From positions 1 to 64,000 of the forward strand of contig CADBZY010000003.1 of NCBI GenBank assembly GCA_902799245.1: a DNA stretch of 64,000 nt, in the 5' to 3' direction. This DNA is from an uncultured Ruminococcus sp. (GTDB lineage: Bacteria; Bacillota; Clostridia; Oscillospirales; Acutalibacteraceae). The position numbers and the translations under genes are program-made. A model generated the notes under the pieces. It did no database searches. It was not told the DNA's origin and saw only the letters and a program-made list of their open reading frames with translations. Positions 1 through 7,784 of the stretch are shown here, one piece after another. Numbering within the stretch: the stretch's first letter is position 1; each line of letters begins with the position of its first letter.

Positions 1-431
1 CAACATGACGAGCGAAATGTCAAGCTAAAATAGCGAATTTTCGGCGTTTACAGCATTTTTTTCGACGATTGCATCGTCATGTTTCCGAGAATCGAGGATC
101 CAAGGGAACAGGTCATCCGGAACCTCTAAAATACCGAAAGGGATGGAGCAGACATATTGATCATGGTAACAGACTTGTCTATAATATTGTTGACGGAAAT
201 CTTTGGATTATTTCTTGTAAAGGACATTATGAGGACTGAAACCCCACGTGCATCTTTTTTGTTTAACCCTTCCATACCATACAGTAAGCGAACACATCAC
301 CTTTATCAACGGATACTTGGTGCTGGCTGTTCGTTCATTTGCTTCTTCAAAGTAATATATCAGCTCATGTATCGGAGCAATCCTTGCATGAGCTGATTTC
401 ACAAATCTTACTGCTACAATACCAGAATCAA

Positions 432-590
432 CATTGCTCCTTTGCAGCAGAGACCTTTGCGTTCTGCATTGTTTTCCAATGCACAGCTTTCAGTTTTAGG
501 TGATTTTTTCAATGCGTCTGCTACTATCAATCCAGTGAACCAGTCAACCGCCATGAAGATGGCAATGGTAAAATCCGAATAATTTGCACA
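432..590 (-). pseudogene. IS3-family transposase (OrfB) remnant, decayed
   Basis: Reading the minus strand from 590 gives about 52 codons resembling the core of an IS3-family integrase: a run with FMAVDWFTGLIVADALKKSP, then TE, an AL..NAERKG stretch and KGAML. This is the spacing expected around the second catalytic Asp of DDE transposases, just before the usual HSDRG motif. A stop and an apparent frameshift follow at once, and no flanking transposase sequence or terminal repeats were found. The rest of positions 1-780 holds no convincing gene; it is AT-rich and looks degenerate. The family call rests on pattern recognition only. Confidence 0.35.
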
Positions 591-792
591 TAATACCGAT
601 GTCTCCTTTCTCGCTTTTATTCACAACTTAGTAAGGCTATCTAAATTATATGTAATTATAACACAGGTATTTTTCTATCTTAAGAAATATGTATTTTCAA
701 AAATAGGGTGATACAGTGGGATTTTACAATAAGACGTGCAGATTTTATTTGAGTTTTTGACCTTATATCACAAATTCCTGACAAAAAATATA

Positions 793-821
793 TTGACAAT
801 CGTCTATATTATGCATATAAT
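793..821 (+). promoter_or_regulatory. sigma-A promoter of arsR
   Basis: TTGACA at 793-798 and TATAAT at 816-821 are separated by exactly 17 bp. Both boxes are perfect consensus, and arsR starts about 25 bp after the -10 box. An autoregulated ArsR operator would be expected to overlap this AT-rich spacer. Confidence 0.88.
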
Positions 822-845
822 TTTAGTATAGAAGTTCATCAATGT

Positions 846-1187
846 ATGATTGGATGCGAGAAAATGGAGCTTACCAATAAGCAAATGACGGTTATCTTCA
901 AGGCATTCTGTGATGAGAACCGCATACAGATTCTAAAGCTGCTGCAGGGCGGAGAACGGTGTGCGTGTGAGCTGCTCGAGGAAATGTCTTTAAGTCAACC
1001 GACACTCTCTCATCATATGAAAATTCTCTGTGACAGCGGCGTCGTCATCGGTAGAAAAGAAGGAAAGTGGATGTACTACACCATTTCCGCCGACGGCGCT
1101 GAACTGGCGAGGACTTGTATTGCGCAAATTACCGCTGTTTCCGGGCAGGATCTCCAGACAGATCGCAAATGCCGCCGCGATAAATAA
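846..1187 (+). CDS. arsR: ArsR-family metalloregulatory repressor
   Basis: A 113-residue winged-helix repressor that releases operator DNA when As(III) or a similar soft metal(loid) binds. The ERCACELL segment near residues 37-44 supplies the Cys-x-Cys pair of the classic arsenic-sensing motif. It is followed by the recognition helix (LSQPTLSHHMKIL) and the beta wing (VVIGRKEGKWMYY). The start is uncertain: ATG at 846 lacks a clear Shine-Dalgarno, and ATG at 864 (MELTNKQ) is an alternative. It heads an arsR-acr3-arsD-arsA gene order, but every gene downstream is damaged, so the repressor may now control nothing useful. No disabling change is visible in arsR itself. Confidence 0.9.
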   Translation: MIGCEKMELTNKQMTVIFKAFCDENRIQILKLLQGGERCACELLEEMSLSQPTLSHHMKILCDSGVVIGRKEGKWMYYTISADGAELARTCIAQITAVSGQDLQTDRKCRRDK

Positions 1188-1191
1188 ATAG

Positions 1192-1235
1192 GCCGTGTTT
1201 TACATATTTGCTTTAAGAAATGCATAAAACACGGC
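1192..1235 (+). terminator. Hairpin after arsR
   Basis: An 11-bp perfect inverted repeat (GCCGTGTTTTA at 1192-1202, complement at 1225-1235) lies directly after the arsR stop. The following sequence is AT-rich but lacks a solid T run, so it may be a weak terminator or a processing hairpin between arsR and the pump gene. Confidence 0.5.
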
Positions 1236-1289
1236 AATTATTCAAGAACATACATTGATTAATTTCTATATATCAATTTATTATGAGGT

Positions 1290-1725
1290 GTTTCTAGGGA
1301 AGCAAAGAAAAATACCGGCATAAGCGTTTTTCAACGATACCTGACAGTCTGGGTGATACTCTGCATGGCGGCGGGAGTTGCGATAGGGAAACATTTGCCT
1401 CAGATACCGGATTTTCTGAATAAATTTACCTTTGCAGGCATTTCCGTTCCGATGGCAATTCTGATCTGGCTGATTCTTTATCTTTACGATTGCGTATATG
1501 GCATGTAAGCTATTGAAACTGCCGCACGATATAGCCGCACCTGCCGGTATGATAGGCGCCTCCAATTTCTTTGAACTCGCCGTTGCTGTGGCGGTGGCAC
1601 TGTTCGGGACGTCTTCCCCTGCGGCGCTTGCCACGACAGTAGGTGTGCTGACCGAAGTGCCTGTCATGCTGCTGCTTTGCAGGATCGCCAACAAAACCAA
1701 GCATTGGTTTTCCAATCACAAATAA
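1290..1725 (+). pseudogene. acr3: Acr3 arsenite efflux pump, internally deleted
   Basis: Acr3 (BASS superfamily) exports arsenite across the membrane and is normally about 350 residues with ten helices. Here the first ~60 residues (VFQRYLTVWVILCMAAG...[10 protein letters not shown]) run into the last ~84 ([19 protein letters not shown], then an intact [20 protein letters not shown] region). About 200 residues between them are missing. The junction near 1474 also changes frame, so the first frame stops at about 1506. No ATG or GTG suits the start; the frame opens after a TGA near 1290. The protein cannot work as a pump. The quality of the two remaining parts implies recent loss. Confidence 0.85.
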
Positions 1726-1746
1726 TTACAAAGGAGCTTACTCACC

Positions 1747-2346
1747 ATGAAAGAAATGCAGATTTTTGAGCCTGCCCTGTGCTGTGAAACGGGCATATGC
1801 GGCGCCAGCGTCGATCCGGAGCTGCTTCGCATCACCACGGTCATTGACCGTCTGAAACAAAACGGCATTATTGTCAAGCGATTCAATTATATCATCTTCG
1901 ACACGGCTCCGACAGGGCATACCCTGAGAATGCTCCAGCTTCCTTCCGCATGGAGCAATTTCATCAGTGAAAGCACCCACGGCGCGTCCTGTTTAGGGCA
2001 GCTTTCGGGACTTGAATCAAAAAAAGCCATCTACAGGCAAGCGGTTGAAACGCTTGCAGACGGTGAACTGACCACACTGATACTTGTGACACGTCCAGAA
2101 AACGCGCCGTTGAAGGAAGCGGAAAGAGCATCGAAAGAACTGAGCGATATTGGCATCAGAAATCAGATGCTGCTGATCAACGGCGTGCTGACCTCCCACA
2201 ATGACAGCGTTTCCGACAGTCTGTATTTCAAACAGCAGAACGCCCTTGCCGATATGCCGGAAACGCTCAGAACGCTTGAAACCTGCTTCATTCCGCTTCG
2301 TGCCTACAATGTCGCCGGAATAGAAAAACGTCAGGGCATTGCTTAA
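1747..2346 (+). pseudogene. Chimeric ArsD N-terminus joined to ArsA N-half, P-loop lost
   Basis: A good ribosome site (AAAGGAG) precedes ATG 1747. The first ~40 residues are the start of ArsD, the As(III) chaperone, with its CC pair and single Cys (LCCETGICG). At about residue 45 the reading frame passes into the first ATPase half of ArsA at the signature DTAPTGHTLRMLQLP. The rest of ArsD and the first ~140 residues of ArsA, including the first Walker A motif, are missing. The frame ends at 2346, where ArsA should continue, because of a frameshift. Both parent activities are almost certainly lost, although the 199-residue fusion could still be translated. Confidence 0.82.
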
Positions 2347-3202
2347 CAGCGATACAAGTGCCACTTCCACAGAGTATCTTGAAGCGTTGCAAATCATGCA
2401 TCTTTCCGATTTGGTGGATTACCTTGCCGTCACCCGGAAAAAGGTAATTTTCACCATGGGCAAGGGCGGCGTAGGCAAAACGACCATTGCAGCAGCCATC
2501 GCTTTAGGACTTGCCGGAAAAGGAGCAAAGGTGCATCTCACTACCACCGACCCTGCGGCACATCTGAAATTCGTCCTCAGCGATTCCGAATCTATTACTA
2601 TGAGCCACATTGACGAGAAGGCAGAACTAAAAAAATATCAGTCCGAAGTGCTGACAAAAGCAAAAGAAAACGGCATGTCCGATTCCGATCTTGCCTATAT
2701 CGAGGAGGATCTTCGCTCCCCCTGCACACAGGAGATTGCGGTGTTCAGAGCCTTTGCAGAAATCGTCGATAAAGCCGGCGATGAAAATGTGGTGATTGAT
2801 ACCGCACCCACAGGACACACCCTGCTGCTGCTCGAATCCACCCAAAGCTACAACAGGGAAATCCAGCGAACCAAAGGCGAAACGCCTGAATGTGTGAGGA
2901 AGCTGCTTCCGCGGCTCAAATCCGATGAAACAGAGGTAATCATTGTCACACTTCCCGAAGCGACACCCGTTTATGAAGCGCTCCGTCTGGAAAACGACCT
3001 CAACAGAGCGAACATCTCCGCTCATTGGTGGGTCATCAATTCATCGCTCTACGCAGCTGACATACAAAATGATCTGCTGAAAGCAAAGGCTGCCAACGAA
3101 ATAACATGGATTAATCGCGTCAACCGCCATACAAACGGCAGTTTCGCCTTTGTCGAATGGAAAACAGTGGAAGTCAAGGGCAACATGCTTCGAGAATTAT
3201 AA
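2339..3202 (+). pseudogene. arsA: ArsA ATPase, C-terminal half, frameshifted from the N-half
   Basis: ArsA is the two-domain ATPase that energises arsenite efflux. This frame (287 codons from an internal ATG) holds the linker and the whole second nucleotide-binding half: P-loop GKGGVGKTTIA near residues 41-51, TTDPAAHL, CTQEIAVFRAFAEI, a second DTAPTGHTLLLL signature and the WWVINSSLYA segment. It overlaps the chimeric gene out of frame. Repairing one frameshift near 2330-2340 would rejoin GIEK... with ALLNSD. Initiation here is unlikely because no Shine-Dalgarno is seen. The half-domain might still fold, but ArsA normally needs both halves. Confidence 0.82.
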
Positions 3203-3251
3203 TATCGCAGCGTTTTTGATTTTCCCATAAAAAAATACACATACAAAACAA

Positions 3252-3292
3252 CAAGGCTGTTTTCCGTTCACATAGGACGAAAGACAGCCTTG
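3252..3292. terminator. Bidirectional rho-independent terminator
   Basis: CAAGGCTGT (3252-3260) pairs with ACAGCCTTG (3284-3292). T-rich sequence follows on the plus strand and an A-rich tract precedes it. It can therefore end both the ars transcript and the convergent amt transcript. Confidence 0.75.
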
Positions 3293-3391
3293 CTTATTAT
3301 TTTTTTATTGCAATTTCTCAAAATGCAGTGATGGTACGAGATTAAAGTCATTAGTATCCATGCAATAGTTTGCAATACAGTGTTTCAATTA

Positions 3392-5152
3392 TTACTCAAC
3401 GTCCTGCATGGCGTCGTAGCCGGTTTCGCCTGTACGAACCTTGACAACGTCCTCCACATCATAAACGAAGATCTTGCCGTCGCCGATGTGACCGGTGTAA
3501 AGCACCTTCTTGGCTGTTTCGATGACGGAAGCGACCGGAACCGCGCAGACGACGATGTCAACCTGCACCTTCGGCAGCAGGCTTGCTTCGATTTGAACAC
3601 CGCGGTAATATTCCGGCTTGCCCTTCTGAGCGCCGCAGCCGAGAACGTGGGAAACCGTCATGCCTGTGATGCCGATGCCCATCATAGCGTTCTTGAGAGG
3701 CTCGAGGCGGGATTCCTTGCAGACGATTTCCACTTTGGTGATCTTGGGTCTGCCTTCCTCCACGAAGGACGGGACCCTGTTGACGGTGACAGCCTCCGCG
3801 ACAGGTGCGTCGCCATCCACAACCACCGGAGCATCGCCTTCCTCGATATATTCGGGCGTCATGGCAAAGCCTGCGTACGCGGAAGGCATGCCGTGCTCGG
3901 TAGCGTCAAGACCCTGTACTTCTTCTTCACGGCTGACACGCAGACCGAAGATGACTTTGATCACAAGGAAGGTCAGCGTGATTGTCACTACCGTCCATGC
4001 GGCGACGGAAGCAAAGCCGATCAACTGTAATTCCATCAGCTTGAAACCGCCGCCGTAGAACAGACCGACCAGCTCATTGCCGTTAGCATCAGCGATGGAA
4101 TAACCGGGAGCGGTGTTGGTCGCAAAAAGACCTACCGAAAGCGTACCCCAGATACCGTTCATCATGTGAACCGCTACAGCGCCCACCGGGTCGTCAATGT
4201 GCAGCACATAGTCCAGCAGCCACACGCCAAATACGACCAGCAGACCGGCAACGGCGCCGATGACGATAGCTCCGAAAGCGTCGGTGACGTCACAGGGAGC
4301 GGTAATGGCAACCAGTCCGGCGAGAGAAGCGTTCAGACACATGCTGACGTCGGGCTTGCCGTATTTCACCCAAGTGAAGATCATGCAAACTACCGTGGCA
4401 ACGGCAGGAGCGACGGTTGTGGTGAGGAATACCGAACCGAGCTGTTCAACGGATGTGGCGGCAGCGCCGTTGAATCCGTACCAGCCCAGCCAGAGAATAA
4501 ACACGCCGAGTGCGCCGAGCGCGATGTTGTGACCCGGGAAGGCATTGACCTTTGTGACCTTGCCGTCGGCGTTTTTGTTGAACTTGCCGATACGCGCGCC
4601 GAGAATCTTCGCGCCGATGAGAGCGGAGATACCGCCGACCATATGAATGGCGCAGGAGCCGGCGAAGTCGTGGAAGCCGATCTGGCTCAGCCAGCCGCCG
4701 CCCCAGATCCAATGCGCTTCAATGGGGTAGATCAGCGCGGAGATCACGCCGGAATAGACGCAGTAGGAAAGGAATTTGGTGCGCTCCGCCATGGCGCCCG
4801 AAACGATGGTAGCCGTCGTGGCGCAGAAGACCAGGTTAAAAACGAAGTTGGAAAAATCGAAATTCGCGTAGGATGTAAAGATATCAAATCCGGGCTTGCC
4901 GATGAATCCAACTAAATCCTCGCCCATCAGCAGTCCGAAACCGATCAGGATAAAGACCACGGTGCCGATACAGAAGTCCATCAGGTTTTTCATGATGATG
5001 TTGCCGGTGTTCTTGGCCCTGGTGAAACCTGCCTCCACCATGGCGAATCCCGCCTGCATCCAGAATACCAGTGCCGCGCCGATCAGAAACCACACGGCAA
5101 ACAATTGTTCGGAAGTCGTCGTCGTGACATACTCCTTGATTGCTTCATTCAT
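3392..5152 (-). CDS. amt: Ammonium transporter Amt fused to a C-terminal PII (GlnK-like) domain
   Basis: A 586-residue Amt/Mep/Rh channel that takes up ammonium, with about 11 membrane helices in residues 15-410. The conserved GAVAVHMMNGIWGT and CAIHMVGGISAL segments carry the twin-His pore residues. After an acidic linker (~420-470) comes a complete PII domain of about 110 residues: KITKVEIVCKESRLEPLKNA, a T-loop with PEYYRGVQIEASLLPK (Tyr at the classic modification site), and TGHIGDGKIFVYDVEDV. PII normally plugs AmtB as a separate subunit; here regulator and channel are one chain. The start follows GAGGAGC. It lies downstream of glnN on the same strand, with a structured 190-nt gap. Confidence 0.95.
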   Translation of the reverse strand: MNEAIKEYVTTTTSEQLFAVWFLIGAALVFWMQAGFAMVEAGFTRAKNTGNIIMKNLMDFCIGTVVFILIGFGLLMGEDLVGFIGKPGFDIFTSYANFDFSNFVFNLVFCATTATIVSGAMAERTKFLSYCVYSGVISALIYPIEAHWIWGGGWLSQIGFHDFAGSCAIHMVGGISALIGAKILGARIGKFNKNADGKVTKVNAFPGHNIALGALGVFILWLGWYGFNGAAATSVEQLGSVFLTTTVAPAVATVVCMIFTWVKYGKPDVSMCLNASLAGLVAITAPCDVTDAFGAIVIGAVAGLLVVFGVWLLDYVLHIDDPVGAVAVHMMNGIWGTLSVGLFATNTAPGYSIADANGNELVGLFYGGGFKLMELQLIGFASVAAWTVVTITLTFLVIKVIFGLRVSREEEVQGLDATEHGMPSAYAGFAMTPEYIEEGDAPVVVDGDAPVAEAVTVNRVPSFVEEGRPKITKVEIVCKESRLEPLKNAMMGIGITGMTVSHVLGCGAQKGKPEYYRGVQIEASLLPKVQVDIVVCAVPVASVIETAKKVLYTGHIGDGKIFVYDVEDVVKVRTGETGYDAMQDVE

Positions 5153-5195
5153 AAAGAATCAGCTCCTCAAAATAATAGATATTTATATGAAAGAA

Positions 5196-5307
5196 GGCAG
5201 ATACCCGCCGGACGGTTGGGGAGTTGATGAACCTGCCGTCCTAACGAAGTATCTGCCGCCTTTGACAGAGAATATTCGGTTTTCAATATAGGGGGAAAGT
5301 CAGATAC
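5196..5307 (-). promoter_or_regulatory. amt leader with competing hairpins (possible attenuator)
   Basis: On the minus strand, GGCAGATAC (5249-5257) can pair with GTATCTGCC (5196-5204), extended by an inner stem GGACGG/CCGTCC, to form a hairpin just upstream of amt. The same strand can instead pair with an earlier GTATCTG copy (5301-5307). Three mutually exclusive segments are typical of terminator/antiterminator switches. The T run after the hairpin is weak (TTCTTT), so a role in translation or mRNA processing is equally possible. Confidence 0.5.
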
Positions 5308-5342
5308 GTGAATACCTTCACCTTTCAACCTTCACCCTGATC

Positions 5343-7433
5343 TCACACGCCGAAGAGAATCTCGCCGTAGGAAGGATAGGGCCAGTACTGCGCGGAAGTC
5401 TTGCGCTCCATGGAGTCGCCCAGTTCGCGGAGTTTTTCCATTTCGGCAAATACGACTTCACGGTAGTAGGTAGCCTGCGCGAGGTTGTCGCCGTTGTATT
5501 TCTTTGCGTCTTCCACGGCCTTTTCCAGGTCGGCTGTCTTCTTGACGAATTTTTCAAGCAGATCGGAAAGTTCTTCCACAAGGGAGGTTTCCGCGTAAAC
5601 CGAGACGGCTGCACTCAGCGACTTCTTTGCAAGGGCTGTTTCGGTGAGCTTGCCGACAAAACCGCTGACTGCCGGGGCGATGTTCTTCTGCGCCATATCG
5701 ATCATGGTCAGCGCTTCGATGTGCAGCTTCTTGACGTAATGCTCCAGCTCGATCTCATAACGGGCGCGGATTTCCGCTTCGGAGACAATGCCGTTCCTGA
5801 CGAACAGGTCAATGTTCTTCTTATCTATATAATGTGCCATTGCCTCGGGCAGGGAACGGAAGTTGCAAAGACCGCGGCGGGCGGCTTCTTCCACCCACTC
5901 GGCGGAGTAGTTGTCGCCGTTGAAGATGATGTCCTTGTGCTCGGTGAATACCTTCCTGACAAGCTCCTTCACGGCTTCGTCCAGATCGTCCGCGTCCTTC
6001 AGCACATCGTAGAACTGGCTGAGTTCCTCGGCCACCATTGTGTTGAGCATGTAGTTCGGGCAGCCTATATTTAAGGAAGAACCCAGCGCGCGGAATTCAA
6101 ACTTGTTGCCGGTGAAGGCAAAGGGGGAAGTGCGGTTGCGGTCGGAAGTGTCCTTCTTGAAGTCGGGCAGCACATCCACGCCGGTGAGCATGTCAGATTT
6201 GCCTGCGCTCTTGTACTCTCTGCCGTCGATGATCGCGTCCACCAGCGCGCCGAGATCGTCGCCTAAATACATGGAGATGATAGCGGGAGGCGCTTCGTTC
6301 GCGCCGAGTCGGTGGTCGTTGCCGGCGGAAGCGACGGTGATTCGCAGCAGATCCTGGTATTCATGCACCGCTTTCACGACCGCGGCGAGGAAGAGCTGGA
6401 ACTGGAGATTGTCCTCGGGATTTTTGCCGGGGTCGAGCAGGTTTTCGCCTGTGTTGGTGCCGATCGACCAGTTGTTGTGTTTGCCGGAGCCGTTCACGCC
6501 TGCGAAGGGCTTCTCATGCAGCAGGCAGACAAGTCCGTGCTTCTCAGCGGTCTTCTTCATGACCTCCATGGTCAGCTCATTGTGGTCGGTGGCAATGTTG
6601 GAGGTGGAGAAGATCGGCGCCAGCTCGTGCTGTGAAGGGGCAACCTCGTTGTGCTTGGTCTTGGCCAGCACGCCGAGCTTCCAGAGTTCCTCGTCCAGGT
6701 CGTTCATGAAAGCGGCGACTCTGGTCTTGATGGAACCGAAGTAATGATCCTCCAGTTCCTGTCCTTTGGGAGCCGGTGCGCCGAAGAGCGTGCGTCCTGT
6801 GTAAATCAGGTCGGGTCTTGCGTCGTACATCTTCTTGTCGATGAGGAAATATTCCTGCTCAGGACCGACCGTAGTCGTGACGCGGGTAACGTCCTCCTTG
6901 CCGAAGAGGTGCAGCACCTTGACCGCCACGCTGCTCAGACGTTCCATGGAACGCAGCAGGGGTGTTTTCTTGTCCAGCACCTCTCCGGTGTAGGAGCAGA
7001 AGGCTGTCGGAATGTAGAGTGTCTTGTCGCGGATAAACGCGGGGGAAGTCGGATCCCATGTGGTGTAGCCTCTCGCTTCAAAGGTGGCGCGGATGCCGCC
7101 GGAAGGAAAGCTCGACGCGTCGGGTTCGCCCTTGATCAGCTCCTTGCCGGAGAATTCCATGATGACCTGATCGCCGTCGGGGGTGATGAAGCTGTCGTGC
7201 TTCTCGGCGGTCACGCCTGTCATGGGCTGGAACCAGTGGGTGAAATGCGTGCAGCCCATTTCCACCGCCCAATCCTTCATGGCGTTGGCAACGGCGGTTG
7301 CAACGCTTATGTCAAGCGGCTCACCGTTCTGAATGGTCTTTTTGAGCGCCTTATAGGTGTCATGAGGCAGTCTTGCCTTCATCTTCTGATCGTTGAATAC
7401 CATGCTTCCGAAATATTCGGGTACGTTTGTCAT
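5343..7433 (-). CDS. glnN: Glutamine synthetase type III (GSIII)
   Basis: This enzyme makes glutamine from glutamate, ammonia and ATP in the cytoplasm. At 696 residues it is the length of the GSIII family (about 700) rather than GSI or GSII (~450). Typical blocks are visible: [19 protein letters not shown] and [21 protein letters not shown] in the GSIII-specific N-terminal part, then [25 protein letters not shown], the ATP-site run [15 protein letters not shown] and [20 protein letters not shown] precedes ATG. It faces gltB across a shared control region and precedes the Amt-PII gene, giving a complete ammonium uptake and GS-GOGAT set. Confidence 0.97.
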   Translation of the reverse strand: MTNVPEYFGSMVFNDQKMKARLPHDTYKALKKTIQNGEPLDISVATAVANAMKDWAVEMGCTHFTHWFQPMTGVTAEKHDSFITPDGDQVIMEFSGKELIKGEPDASSFPSGGIRATFEARGYTTWDPTSPAFIRDKTLYIPTAFCSYTGEVLDKKTPLLRSMERLSSVAVKVLHLFGKEDVTRVTTTVGPEQEYFLIDKKMYDARPDLIYTGRTLFGAPAPKGQELEDHYFGSIKTRVAAFMNDLDEELWKLGVLAKTKHNEVAPSQHELAPIFSTSNIATDHNELTMEVMKKTAEKHGLVCLLHEKPFAGVNGSGKHNNWSIGTNTGENLLDPGKNPEDNLQFQLFLAAVVKAVHEYQDLLRITVASAGNDHRLGANEAPPAIISMYLGDDLGALVDAIIDGREYKSAGKSDMLTGVDVLPDFKKDTSDRNRTSPFAFTGNKFEFRALGSSLNIGCPNYMLNTMVAEELSQFYDVLKDADDLDEAVKELVRKVFTEHKDIIFNGDNYSAEWVEEAARRGLCNFRSLPEAMAHYIDKKNIDLFVRNGIVSEAEIRARYEIELEHYVKKLHIEALTMIDMAQKNIAPAVSGFVGKLTETALAKKSLSAAVSVYAETSLVEELSDLLEKFVKKTADLEKAVEDAKKYNGDNLAQATYYREVVFAEMEKLRELGDSMERKTSAQYWPYPSYGEILFGV

Positions 7434-7467
7434 AAAGATCTCTCCTCATATCAATTATCTAAACAAA

Positions 7468-7522
7468 AAGGCGCCGCAAGCATAGGGGCTGGTAAAAAGC
7501 CCTCATCGCTTACGACGCCTTT
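7468..7522 (-). terminator. Leader terminator hairpin upstream of glnN
   Basis: On the minus strand AAAGGCGTCGTAAGC pairs (with G-U wobbles) with GCTTGCGGCGCCTTT, around an inner AGGGCT/AGCCCC stem, followed by TTTTTGTTT. It lies between the predicted start of transcription (~7532) and the glnN ribosome site, so it should cause premature termination unless something prevents it. Confidence 0.7.
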
Positions 7523-7538
7523 GCCGTTCGATGGTGCT

Positions 7539-7567
7539 ATTATAATCCCGCGCTTTTGATTTGTCAA
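7539..7567 (-). promoter_or_regulatory. sigma-A promoter of glnN
   Basis: On the minus strand TTGACA (7567-7562), a 17-bp spacer and TATAAT (7544-7539) are perfect consensus. Transcription should begin near 7532, giving a leader of about 100 nt that consists mostly of the terminator hairpin. Confidence 0.88.
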
Positions 7568-7587
7568 GTACTTTTTTAAAAAAAATC

Positions 7588-7690
7588 TGCAACTTTTTTT
7601 ATTGCTCCTGCATATACTATAATAATATTCACGGTTTTATCACATTATAACGGTGTTTTTGCAACTTTTCAAAATAAATATTGCAATTTC
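7588..7690. promoter_or_regulatory. Three TGCAA repeats and a second minus-strand promoter between glnN and gltB
   Basis: TGCAACTTTT occurs at 7588-7597 and 7660-7669, and the related TGCAATTTC at 7682-7690, all in the same orientation. A second minus-strand promoter candidate lies here (TTGAAA 7672-7667, 17-bp spacer, TATAAT 7649-7644). The copies flank the gltB -35 box and sit upstream of the glnN promoter, as expected for sites of a shared nitrogen regulator. No regulator gene is nearby. Confidence 0.4.
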
Positions 7691-7693
7691 CTC

Positions 7694-7722
7694 TTGACAA
7701 TCCTGCATCATCGTATTATAAT
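7694..7722 (+). promoter_or_regulatory. sigma-A promoter of gltBD
   Basis: TTGACA 7694-7699, a 17-bp spacer and TATAAT 7717-7722: perfect consensus. The leader is about 55 nt and contains a small palindrome, GCGGTACCGC, before the AAGGAAG ribosome site. Confidence 0.88.
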
Positions 7723-7784
7723 GGCACTACCATTTCACAGCGGACGGTACCGCGCAACTCTTTTTTCCGGAAAGGAAGATTATC

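Noticed and set aside
3380-4030. Long frame antisense to the PII end of amt
   Set aside because: It lies entirely opposite a gene with strong family motifs and has no ribosome site or recognisable sequence; a by-product of GC-rich codon third positions.
5153-5342. glnA RNA or ANTAR-type tandem hairpins in the amt leader
   Set aside because: No conserved cores of the glnA motif, and the hairpins lack hexanucleotide loops with the ANTAR pattern.
6651-7559. 302-codon frame antisense to glnN
   Set aside because: Opposite the GSIII gene; it would run through the glnN promoter and terminator.
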